From the NCBI GenBank assembly GCA_028565635.1, contig JAOXYB010041616.1, forward strand, positions 8,760 through 21,351: a DNA stretch of 12,592 nucleotides, given 5' to 3'. The translations under genes were made by a program, and so were the position numbers. Source of the DNA: Phoronis ovalis (lineage: Eukaryota; Phoronida; Phoronidae). This document shows positions 1 to 12,300 of the stretch, piece by piece. The notes beneath the pieces are model-generated. The model worked only from the letters and a program-made list of their open reading frames with translations. It did no database searches and was not told the DNA's origin. Each line of letters opens with the position of its first letter. The stretch's first letter is position 1.

Positions 1-137
1 AATTCGGGGAACAGTATGCTTTAAGCCTTTGCGCTGCAAAACAACCAGACACAATCATGTCACTTGTTTCTGACATCATATGAATAACAGTTTAAAATTC
101 TTTGTATAATATTAATTGTTTGAATGTATGTTTTTAG
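1..137 (+). other. Intron upstream of exon 1 (3' part)
   Basis: This is AT-rich non-coding sequence ending in a T-rich tract and tttttag. It is read as the end of an intron because exon 1 enters at phase 1 and its module is internal. No promoter or start codon is supported. Confidence 0.75.
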
Positions 138-317
138 ACAAAAACTGCACTGATGGTCAGGTGTACATGACATGTGCCCAAAAATCTTGCCCGCGCTCTT
201 GCCAGGATGTCAGATCTGGTACTGTCTGTGGTGAAGTAACCACAAAGACATGCACACCTGGTTGTGCCTGTGAAGGAGACATGGTTGAAGATAACGGGAA
301 GTGTGTTCTGCCATCAG
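138..317 (+). CDS. Exon 1: TIL1 module (most of it)
   Basis: The exon encodes residues 1-59 plus the split codon 60. The acceptor is tttttag at 131-137 and the donor is gttggt at 318; both ends are phase 1. It carries nine of the ten TIL cysteines in order (NC, TC, SCPRSC, VC, TC, PGCAC, GKC); the tenth comes from exon 2 across the junction CVLPS/DC. TIL modules are small disulfide-rich folds found in protease inhibitors and, next to VWD or VWC modules, in mucin-like and SCO-spondin proteins, where they are structural. Nothing here suggests an active inhibitor loop. An ATG at 116 lies in the upstream intron and is not a start codon, because the frame enters through the acceptor. Confidence 0.88.
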
Positions 318-3300
318 GTTGGTACTGTATAATGAACGTAGGGGGCTGATTTCTTATCTTTCTAAGTTTAACTTCTATTTGAATGTATAATCCTTATGAT
401 ACCCTCATGTTTAGAATCTATTAACAAACCACCCAGGGTTACTTGGCATTTATGTAATCATATTTTGTGCTTATATATTCTATCGTTGTAGGATATACTT
501 TTATTATTAGCTGTATGTCAATTTGTGCTACAAGGATAATATTTCATCGTAAGATCTGTAATTTGAAAATACAGAATTATTTTAGTACTAGCATAAAAAT
601 AATAAGTTTAAGATCTTATATCTAAATAATTATAATAATTCCTCCTATAAACACTTAATAAATTTATAATTATAATAAATATGAAATACTGTAGTCTTCC
701 TTGTGTCATGGAACTACTTGTTAATCTGCATTATCTAGATTGCCGCTGTGAGTGGCCAATGGAATTTGAAGAGGGAGCACTACTGGAAGATGGTTCCACT
801 GCTGTGAATGGATACATGTACCCTGTTGGCACTGTGATATCTGTTGACTGTAATAACTGGTAAGACAAGTTTTACATATGGCATAAGAATACAACTGATT
901 TCCCCATTTATTTCTAGTGCATAGATTAAATATCTCTAACTAATGAAAATGATCAACTCTCATGCTTATTCCCATGCAGCCTCAACCAATAAAACTTACT
1001 ACAAAATGAATTGTCAAGAAATGCGTAGTCAGGTAAAAAGTAGAATCCTTATAAAGGCATCCAATATATCACAATTACATGCATTTTTTGAAACCACATC
1101 AGCTATTGGGATATGCATCGATAAATTACTGTTACATAATTTGTGTGCTAATTGTGTATGTTGGATATAATTGTATAAATCAAGCCATAGATTAATATAA
1201 ATTATCAAAGGCAATGGTGGTATTTGTTAGCTGTAAAACATTGTCAGTGCTACTATTCTTGCTTCTAGTGTCTTGTTTTGGCATTTTTCAGTACTTGTGC
1301 CCATGGTAGTTTCACTTGTTCCTCAGAAGATTGCCGTGGACCTCCAGGGTGGTCTGAATGGGAGCAGTGGTCAGTATGTGATGTCACCTGTGGTGAGGGT
1401 GTACGAATACGTACTCGTACCTGCACAAGGCCAGCCCCACGTGTTGGTGTAGATGAATACTGTGAAGGTGGAGAAAGCGCTTCAGCGGAAACTGAGGAGT
1501 GTTCTACTGAACCATGCCCTCGTGAGTAAATGAGTATTTCGTTGAAGAGCAGTTGCTTACTGAACAGTTTGTGGTCCTTTTACAAATTTTTTATTATTAT
1601 AATAATACATTCTTCAGTTTGGTACAACTTGCAGCCTGAACATTCAGTTTTTAATAAAAATTCTGATTATGCCACTTCAGAATCTTATCAACGATTGTTA
1701 AAAGCTCTACTGAGCATTGTAAGGGAAGAGCCACATGGTCATGGTTATGCTGAGAAACAGGGACCATTTTCGTAGCCATATTATGCAAAACAACATAAAA
1801 TCAAATATACTGTATGCATTGATCATTATACCAAGGTGCCCCAAGAAATGAAAGTTTTATGCATTTAGTCCCTGTACACTAGCTACATGTACTTTGTTAA
1901 ACTGTTGAGTAATATAACTGTACATAATTTATTCAACAGCATAACAAACAATTCCAAACTTACAACTAAACTTTTTTTGACCTATCACACCATCTTCATC
2001 AGCCTTCTGATGTGATTAGGTTGAAAACTTTGTTTTTGTTCCGAATCTGCCCGAATATGATCATGGAAATGATATAATTTAAAAAATGTTTTGTAGACTT
2101 CTGTACATTTGACATGTCCAGTTATCTAGACAACTTTGGTAAAGGCTCGACTCCGGAAGATCCCATTGGATATGTAGAAAAAGATGGAAGCCCTGGATTG
2201 ACTGAAGGTGACAGTCTTGTGAAATTAGGCAGTCAACTGGAAGAGGATGTTGTAGTGCATGTAAAATGCAATAACTGGTAGGAGTTTGTATATATTTCTA
2301 CTACAGAATATAATGGCATGTCTTATTTTTATGTATCAGTGCAAGTATGAGCTGAATTTGAAAATAACTGATCGTGTTTTTGCTAAAACAAACTAGATTT
2401 AGTGTTGCACGGTGACATAGTATATGACATTCAACACAAAGTCTTTGACATGGCAACCATTTCAGATTCAAGATGGCACCAAATTTTGCACTAAAAATAT
2501 TCATCTTAGGAATCTAGCGAAACATTTTTGAATCCAAGTTTCATTGAAGTGGGTCCCCAGTACTTTCCAAGTTATCAATGAATGTTTTCACATGGCAGCC
2601 ATATTGAATCAAAGATAGCCAGTTTTTCATTTTGATTCAAGTTTTGTTGAAATTGGCACTAAATGTTTTTGACTTGGCCACCATTATGGATTAAAAATGG
2701 CCACCAACCTTCAGAATTAAAAAGTTTCCCTTTCAGGTGGACATGAACATTTATTGAAAAAATTTCCAACTATATTGATGGAAGCCATAATAAGAAAATT
2801 CTGAACATTCATGTCAATTGTGGAATGATCATCAGATCGATAAAACCATTTCATTTGATTTTGGTGATATTTATTTAGTGGTACTATCATGTCTCATAGA
2901 TATAAAGGTATCTGTGCATCTGACCACAGATGGAAAAATTTTGTACTTATAAAAAAATTAAAAACAGAATAATTATAACTGATATGTTCTTTCAGTACTT
3001 GTGAACAAGGTGGCATAGCTTGTACAAATGAAATTTGCCAGGGAGACTGTGTCTGGTTGGAGTGGACTGAGTGGTCAGAATGTACCAAGACATGTGATGT
3101 TGGTAGCCAATTGCGTTCTAGGGGAAAGATCCCAGAATTTGGTGGTGGCAGAAAATGTGTTGGCGATGACATTGAAAACAGGGATTGCAACACTGGCCCT
3201 TGCCCAGGTGAGTTTGACGTTAAAATAATTAATAATTCCAGAACAAAGTTACTGTACAGGATCACTGTTCAGCAGACTTTTGTTAAAAGTGGACAGTGCA

Positions 3301-6300
3301 AGCAGTAGTCTTGTTGTTTGATAATTCAAAATGATAGTTTAAAAACTTGTTAAAATAAAAAAATTTAGTAAAGATTCCGAGGGATTTATAATACTAGGTA
3401 ATTATAGGTATTATTATTCTGTTTCTTATAACATCTCAATAGATGATACTATTGGAGGAGCTTAGAGTCCTTTTTAGAAGTGATTTGTTTTCTGAAATTG
3501 CTGAGAATTAAATGTTGTTCATTTTTTGTTTCTCCCTGTCTAAAGCTTTGATTGTGGGTAACAGCTTTAAACTGTTACTCTGCTAGTTTGCACACAGGCC
3601 ACTCAGTGATTTTTGTTAGGCAAAGAAAACTAAGCTTATTTCATTTGTGGACAAGTCTGAACTAAATTATCAATCACAGTCGTATTTTCTGTTTGGTAAA
3701 ATCAGATTCCAAAGTTTTGAAAAAAAAATCTGTGTATGCTGTTTGTTTAACAGATGAAAAAAATTAATAATTGTGTTCAATACAGAACTAGACTAAGTTA
3801 TGGCAGCTTGTAATAATCATTACCATTTCTGCTCCTAATATTCAGAAGTTGTGATTGTAATAGTACACACCCGGATTGTGAGAGTAACGGTTTTAGTAAT
3901 GGCATTATCAAACAATATTATTTAATCAAAATCGAAACATTTCCCTTTTAGTTCCGGGAGAATGGTCAACTTGGACTCCATATTCTTCATGTTCTGCCAC
4001 CTGTAATGGTGGTATAGTTAGCCGAACAAGAACCTGCAGCAATCCACCACCAAAGTACAACGGCCCAGACTGTGTGGGAAACAACACAGAAGTCATGTCT
4101 TGTAATGTGGAACCATGTAAAAATGGTAAGCAAGCTAATATGAAATAAAGATGATTTTATTTTATTTTGCGAATGTAAAATACCATTGTTTCATAGACAT
4201 TTAAAAGTTTTGCATTGTTTCACAGACATGTACAAGTATCTAGATTGTATTGTTTGTGATGTGAAGCTGATTTTCCCAGCTAAACATGTATTGATGCTAA
4301 TTTATTGATTGCACTACATTTTTATGCCGAGTCATAGTTGTAGCCCATGTGATTCACATGTTTTAATGTTTTGGTTCTTTCTTAACATATACATGTTCTG
4401 ATATTAAAAGTCTTGTAGATTTTAAAAAATATATCACCATTATTATCTCCAGAAACATGTACCGATGGTAAAGAGTTTGTTGATTGTGCTAACATGTGTC
4501 CAGTCACCTGTGCCGATCATCGTTCGGGTAGTACCTGCGTTGACGAAGATGCCTGTGAGCCTGGCTGTCGGTGTAAGGAAGGAACAAAAGAATACAACGG
4601 AGAATGTATTGATGTTGGAAGTTGTCCTTGTATTAACGAGAATGGTGACCTGGTGTCATCTGGTCAAATGGATGACTCTGATCCATGCAAAATATGCACA
4701 TGTGCCAGTGGTGAACTGACATGTAACCCGAAGGATTGTGACGGTAAATTATGTTTAATTTTTTTGTTTTATAGTACAATGAATATAGGCTCTTTATATT
4801 CTTGGAACAGCTAATGGGGTGTTTAAGTTTTGATAATTATATATTAAATATTAATACAACTGTAGTCAAAACTAGTCTTAAAGGTTGTGACACATTTTAA
4901 GTGGATAATATTTTAGTGAAGTAGCATGTACAACAAGAACTTTGTATTACAAACACATGCTGATTCAACTGTCAAGTCTCTTTCACAAGGAGATATTGTG
5001 AGAAAATATGAGATTTGAGGGTAACTTAGTATACATTACATTGAAAATATCAAAACCAATCACTTTGTTTTTCATCAACTGGCAAAATTGATTTCAATTT
5101 GTATTTTATGAAAATTGTGGATGAGGTTTTAGGAAGAATTATTTCACATGTCTATGTATTTATTTTCACAAAATGAAATTCAACATAATTATTAAAATAA
5201 TAATTTCTTTGTTCATAAAACCTATGCTTATCCAAAATAAAACTTGCCATTTTACATAGTGTGTATACATCTTGTTAGTAGTAAACTTGGGGAACTGTAA
5301 TCAAATGGGGTCGTATTGCTTTATTTTATTGCCAAACCAAGCAAGTGTCCCAAGACTAACAATGTGGACTTTGTTCTTTTAGTTAACTGTGGTTGGACAG
5401 ACTGGTCTGTATGGGGTGTTTGTACTAAATCATGTGATGGTGGAGTGCAGAACAGATACAGGTATGATATTTTTTCCACACAATAAATGGTTTAGAATTT
5501 TAAATTAATTGACTGACATGAAAACACTATTTCATTTTCCATGATATATCACAAATTAATATAGGTTTTTGCATAGTGCTTTAATGCATTTTGTAAGTCA
5601 CATACATAGTTTGCTACATACAAGCAGTTTGTGTACAATCATAGAAACTACTTTAACAGCCAAAAAGTATATAATTATGACAAACATTTTATCAACTTAA
5701 AAAAGAAACACATTTTTGGAAGACTTGCGTCTCATATTGGCCACTGGTTTAGATCATGTTATCAGATTTCAAAGAAGTAAATTTTTGTTATATTTATTAT
5801 TTTTCTACCAAAAAATAATATATTAAGAACTTTCACTTGTCTGTCTCTACATTTAGATGGCAAAAAATTAAGTTGAATTTATTGAGAGGTATTCACAAAG
5901 CATTATGTATTGTACTATAAAATTCTTGTGTCAGAGTGAATTTTTGTATGTTGTCAACCGTATAATTATTGGGAAAAAATATTTTCAGAGATCCCAATAA
6001 TCCAACTAAGGAGAATAATGGTGCTGAATGCGAAGGTGTCGCAGAAGAAAGCCAACCTTGTAACACTGAAGACTGCCCAACTCCTGAACCTGATTGCATT
6101 TACAATGACATAGAATACTTTGAGGGTGATATCGTCAGTCAGGACGAGTGTACGATCTGTCGCTGCAACATGGATGGCAGTAAGACATGTGAAGACCTAA
6201 AGGAAGCTATTGGTATGTTTATTGTATTGTATAAGGACCCAGTTTATATTTCCATTCATTTCTATATCATATATTAATATTATAAAATAAATAAATCTTA

Positions 6301-9300
6301 ATCACTATATCAAAAAGATAGATACGCATCCTACTCCCAGTGTATTTTTAGTGCTGTCTAGACAACCAAAGATGTTTTTGATTCACCTCTGCAGACCACC
6401 ATATCACCACTGACAATTTTTTTCTTATGCTCTTAGTAAAAAAATCTTTAATGTTAACAAGTTTTGGTAAATTTTACTTTGGAAAATTGTAGGGAATCCA
6501 ACTGTAAACCATATTTTCAGGTGCTTGAGATAGTTTATTCCAGTCTAAAACTTTTTCAGTTGACGGTGGATTCTCCGAATGGTCAGACTGGTTTGAATGT
6601 ACCGCAGCCTGTGGTGACAAGGGCATCCGCATGCGAACCAGACAATGTAATAATCCACTTCCATCATGTAACGGCTTACCATGTGATCCTAAAGATTCCC
6701 ATGAAGAAGAGCCATGTAACCGAGATGAAGAATGCCCAGGTAAAAGTGTGCACAAGTTGTAGAAATCTCTTGGAGATGGAATTTGTTTATTTGTATTTGA
6801 AGCTAATACTAGCTATCTAATTGGAAGAACATTTTTTAAAGTCTGAATCGTAAAATAACTCAGTTTGTGCTCAACATTCTTTATTGGTCAGCAGTTTGTG
6901 AAGCTTTGCCACAATTTTTCTAGATTTTGGATTAAGCCAACTTGTAATTATTAGGCAATTGTCCTTATGTTACTTTGGATATCTGGTTTTTGACACAATA
7001 CAGATATATTAAGGCCTTTCAGTTTTTATTGCATAGTTTTTACATTGCCAGTAGTCTCAAAGAAATGTGGTGATGCGAAATTAAAATATAAATTTATTTA
7101 ATAGTGAAAATAATTGCTGGTTCTCCTTTGATTAGCATTAGTTTTATCTAGGCGTAGAACAAAAGCTAATTTTAATTCTAAGCTTAAGAAGTGGATGAAA
7201 AGTCAGAAAATTTGTTTTATCACATGCACATGGGGTTATCTTCAACAGTTAACTTCAAAGCAAATCCTTGACTCTGATTGGTTGATTATTAGCTATAATT
7301 GTTATCTTTTTTAAGTTATTGGAGAATGGTGTGACTGGGATGAATGGAGTGTTTGTTCCCAGAGTTGTGATGTTGGAAGACGTACCAAGACACGTACATG
7401 TAGCTGCCCAGCACCCTCTGGTGGAGGGCCTACTTGTAGCAGTGGAGAGTCTTCTCAAGAGGAGGACTGTGGCATACAAAGCTGTCCTGGTAATGTATTA
7501 CTGAAAGATAAATAATGCTAAAGTACACGAGTTTGGTAAAGTTACTTTTGTAAAATTTGCTATAATTAAGTGGATAGTTTCCAAAATCTTTGATCTTTAA
7601 TCCATCTTGTCTCTGCCTTTTTTCATTAGTTTTTAAGTTCAATATTAAATGTCTTATTATAATAATACTTTCAGTTGATTGTGAAATGGGTGATTGGACT
7701 GATTGGTCCGAATGTTCTGTTACATGCGATATCGGAGAACAAACACGAACGCGCGAGAAAACTCCTGCTCTGTTTGGAGGCTTAGATTGTCCTGATGATA
7801 ATATAATACAGAACAGAGAATGTAAACTAGCTGCATGTCAAGGTTTGTGTTAGTAACAGCTGTATTAATCTTTCTGACAACTATCTTTGCACACTCTGTT
7901 TAGACTACTTATTCATGAGCTATCCGAATCTTACTGTGCAATCTCAGGTAATAACCCCCTGCTCCAACAATCATGGGCAAATATAATAAATTCATAATGT
8001 GACGATGTTGTGTCTATTTTTTTGGGTTGGATTAAAGATAAAAGTTAAAAGTAATTAAAGTAATAAATTCTATTGGATATAATACAAATGATATAAATTG
8101 AAAGAATGGTGTACAGTTATATGGATTGTTCTATACTTATTGTTCTTCTTCATGAAATGATTTCTGAAACTTCCTGCCATTGAAAAGTTATTTGCCAATT
8201 TCATTTTCGGAAAGCAATATTTAGAATAAGTCCATCCCTGACAGTTAGTGTGAAACGTAATATTGTTTTAGAGGAACAGTGTAACAAAATTGTCAATTGC
8301 ATGTCTTGTTTTACTGTCATCCTGTTACTGATCACACAGAGAAACTCCAGATTAATTTTTGGTGGATGTAGTTCACTATGTACTCACAATTTTATTATTT
8401 ACATTATATTTATATGTCTGTGCTTAAAAGGCTGACTTGTTTACAGAACCATGTAACGAAGACTATGGTTTAAGATATTACTGTAAAGACTATTGTCCCA
8501 GAACATGTGCCCATCTACAGGACACAGAGCAGTGTGTATCTGATTCAGAAAACTGTACCTATGGCTGTCACTGTGAGAAGGTTAGTTGTTTAATTTCTTT
8601 ACTATCATGATTCTTATGTATTGAAACACACCTTGCTTATAGTTGTCAGATATTGGGGACACTGTTTGCTTCATGTTTTAGTTGAGTTATACACTTTTCT
8701 CTCTGGAATAAAAAATGTAAAAGTAAGAATAAAATCCAATTATTGTTTTATCAGAATGATGTTATTTCAAAAACAAATCTCCTTGTTTATGTTAACTGGT
8801 CAAAAATGATTTGAATGCCTTTTCTGTGTTTGACATACATTCATCTCTTAATATACTTTCATTATTGTCTGCTAGTAAGTAAATAGTATCTTGACAGGAA
8901 TGACATCTTTATGGTGTTTTAGATAGAAAATGCCCTTGTGGCCACCCAGGGTGAGGAAGTTAAATGAAGAGGACAAATTCTCATTAATATAATAGAGGCA
9001 CTACTTTTGATATTGAATCAAGTCCAGATTTACCACCCCTGTCTTTCCCAGGAATACTAGCAAAACCAGAATTTCCTACTGTAATTAACCCATGTGTTAA
9101 TTCTATAATATTATATTGGTTGTATTTTCTAGGGCTATGTTCTTCAAGACGACGTCTGTGTTCCAGAAGCAGAGTGTAAGTGTGTTTATCAACCCACTTC
9201 TGGTGGTGAACCTATTAAACTACAACCTGGTGAGAAGATTAAAGATGAATGCCAGGAATGGTAGGCTCAGTTTTATAATTTGTTATTTAGGTCTTGGGAT

Positions 9301-12300
9301 ACATAATTAAAATGAAGACATAGACATATAAAAATAAACAGATATTTTAATACAACTTACTCTAAACTTCACAAATCATGCTTCTGATTAGTGATGGACA
9401 GATATGGCGAAATAAAATCACGACACCATAATAATAACGTACGAAATAATCTTGGTTCATTTTGTATGAAGTACATGTGTTTAGTTGTAACTAATAAAAT
9501 AAATGGTTGATTCTTGATGTGATAGCAAGAAATTTTAAGAATATCTTCTTGTTTTAGTCTTTGTGAAGCTGGAAAACTGGTGTGCGCTGCAATTGCATGT
9601 GAAGGTAAAAAATGTTCCCTTTCATATCAGCTCAAACGTGAGATTCTGATATTAATACAACTTACTTTGCTTAAAAACCATACGAAGGAGAAGCATGTGT
9701 TTTTTATTATTTTCAATTTTCTTTAGATAGTGATTGTGTACAAACCCAGTTTGTGCACATACAATACCAGCTTCTGACTGTTGTTGAAGTAGACTTCCAT
9801 ATTAGGTACTATACAGAGTTGTAACAGACTAAAACGTCTATTAATTCCACATGAAACAAATTGCCATTGTTGTATAGAATAATCTGCAACATGGCACTAG
9901 GTACCAGCACAGCTTTTTTAACAAAACTTTTTTGCTGATCCTCTCTAAGGTGTAAAGCCAGCTAGGATACCCCTTCCATTATTCTTAGCAATAAAAACAG
10001 CTGTCGGCCTATAAACCATTCCAGACTATGATGCCATCTTGTACATTACAGAAGCTATAGATAGCTGTTAATCCGTTTATTATACTATTTGTTATAGTGG
10101 AATGTTACTGGAGTGATTGGTTAGAATGGGGTAGCTGCAGTGCCACCTGTACTGGTGGCATTGGCGTTGCAGAAGAGGCACGTTACAGAACAGGTGGTTT
10201 ACCTCCAGATGCACCAGAGGGAGCTGTTCCCCTCTGTGGAGAGAGTTTGACTCAAGTACAAACTCGGCCATGTGATGTACCTAAGTGTCCAAGTATGTAT
10301 AAATATAACACAATACTATCAGTTTTGAGGTTTCGGGTTTTAATGTTTCTTAGCTGCCTAAACTCTTTCTTACTATGCCACCAAATTGTTTGATTTCATT
10401 AATAATAGAAAAAAATATATAATGTAGTAATTATTTGTATGTACTCAGTGGAGTCATTAAGTTACAGAGTAAAAATTGAATGCTTTTAAAAAGTTTGAAA
10501 AAACAAGGATAAAAAAATTCTAATCCCAGATATGGGTCAGAGTTTGGTAATATTGTTGTTTAGTGTAGAAAGTTCTCATTATAACAGACAGGAGGTAAAT
10601 TAGCACCAAACCTTGATGCCACCACCAATTTCCTATTTACATAAAAAGAGAACACACTTGGAAAGTACTGGACTGATTTTAACAAAACTTCGATTGAAAT
10701 ATTTGCTAGGTTCAAGATATGGAAATTTGCAGAGGAAAATATATTTGGTGTCACTACACGAAACTACACAATCTAGATTTATATATGAAACACTTTTCAC
10801 ACTGAATTAATTGATGTTTCTCATTTAATTATAGTTGATTGCAGCTGGACCCCTTGGTCAATATGGGGCAAATGTAATAAGGATTGTAATGGAGGATTCA
10901 AGGAGCGGTGGCGTATTGTTGACAAGCCAGCACAGTATGGTGGTGTGGAATGCACAGCTTTCTTCCATATACAATCGGAGTGTTGTAATGAACAACCATG
11001 TCCAGGTAAGTAATTCTATCCATAGAAGTTATGATTTAATCTAATGGCATTTCTACAGATTTATTAGATGCAAAAAGCATATAAATGTCGCTTACCTGGT
11101 ACTACTTATCATATACAATGTATGCACGTCATGTAGTTAAATTTTTGTTTAATTTCAGAAACTAAATGTGAAGAGGAAGGCAAAGTATACACAGAGTGTG
11201 GCCATGAAAAATGTCCGCGTACATGTCGAGAGTTAAGCCCTCTAGTGGAATGTATACCAGACGTGGGATGTGTGGAGACATGTGACTGTGCTGAGGGATC
11301 TTTAGTACAGAATGGTAAGTCTACTCAATATCTGCATTATAATATGGAAAAATTATTGCTAAATAATGAATGTGTATATTGGAATTATAACAAGAAAAAT
11401 GATGGATTCAATAATAAGTACAATAGACCAAGCAATGCAAAATAGTGGAATATTGTAAATATTTAATTGGAGTAAAATGATGACTTTCATAATACTTGCA
11501 AAAAATGATACTATAAACTATATGGTTTATTTTATCCTCATAGTGACATTAATTTCATCTATATACTATAGTAGCTTGTAAAAATGGGTCAAATGCATAA
11601 AAAAAGTATTTATGCATATACAATTTACATATCAATTAAACAGTTTTTAAATTAACATTTTAGGTACATGTGTGCCAATTCTCCAGTGTCCTTGTTATGC
11701 TAAGATGGAAATAGATGGTGAACTTGTCCAACGTGACTTTGCTCCTGGAGAAATTGTGGCTAAGGATTGCAATGAATGGTAAATGTCTTGGCTGCTCTTG
11801 TAACGAAAGGATTATCCTAATTATATTATTTGGTATTGATATTAGACCTACTGAGCAAACATAATATATGCAGCAACAGAATTGAATTGGGTATATCTGG
11901 TTGAAATGATTATTTGCAGCCTATTATAACATGTGTACAGCATTGGACTACTTAACTGATATTTATACATATACATGAAACATATTTGCATGGGTCCTTA
12001 AAGGTTACTTGAAACTGTCCAGCTATAATTAATACACTATTTTGAGAAAATTGTAATAAATAACATTTTTTTTGGCTTATTTTTCAAAATTTAAATGTAA
12101 CATACTAGACTTACAGTTATACTATACACATAGTATTACTAAGTTTTGACCTTCAAAATAAGGACATCCTTTTTTACCTAGTGAATGTCGTGATGGCTTG
12201 ATGGTGTGCACTGAACGCGTATGTGCAGAATGGACAGAATGGACTCCATGGCAGAACTGTACGGTTACTTGTGATGGTGGAACGCGCGAGAGAACACGTA

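Larger units (their letters stand above)
2278..2995 (+). other. Intron 4
   Basis: A phase 2 intron of 718 bases at the VWC2 CNNC core. Its middle (about 2440-2710) is repeat-derived, as listed separately. The minus-strand open frame 2301-2504 overlaps that repeat and shows no domain motif. Confidence 0.85.

Noticed and set aside
1-137. Possible gene start with ATG at 116 or a promoter upstream
   Set aside because: The ATG lies in the polypyrimidine/acceptor region of an intron; the module that follows is internal in type and no signal peptide is encoded.
943-1214. Overlapping open frames on both strands in intron 2
   Set aside because: AT-rich chance frames, with no motif and no fit to the exon 2 to exon 3 phase.
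1592-1607. Perfect 16-base palindrome of TAT/ATA units
   Set aside because: Simple AT-repeat sequence produces such palindromes by chance; similar runs occur in several other introns here.
2894-3265. Minus-strand open frame of 123 codons
   Set aside because: It lies antisense over exon 5 and its introns, and its Ser/Pro/His-rich composition is what the complement of a TSR exon gives.
6464-6820. Long plus-strand open frame of 118 codons over exon 10
   Set aside because: It runs in a different frame from the TSR-encoding exon, contains no module motif and starts in intron sequence. It is a shadow of the real exon.
8250-8809. Two small hydrophobic open frames in introns 12 and 13 that could look like membrane peptides
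   Set aside because: The hydrophobic character follows from T-rich intron sequence. They have no cysteine module pattern, no phase-compatible splice sites, and sit inside introns of a well-supported gene.
8923-8950. Possible 28-base micro-exon in intron 13 (ttttag before, gtgagg after) encoding a Cys-rich KCPCGHP-like peptide
   Set aside because: Its length is not a multiple of three, so it would break the frame between exons 13 and 14, both phase 0 at that junction. Without it TIL3 has exactly its ten cysteines. It could only be a frame-breaking alternative exon.
9347-9665. Repeated 14-mer ttaatacaacttac in introns 14 and 15
   Set aside because: Too short and AT-rich to establish a repeat; the flanks do not align.
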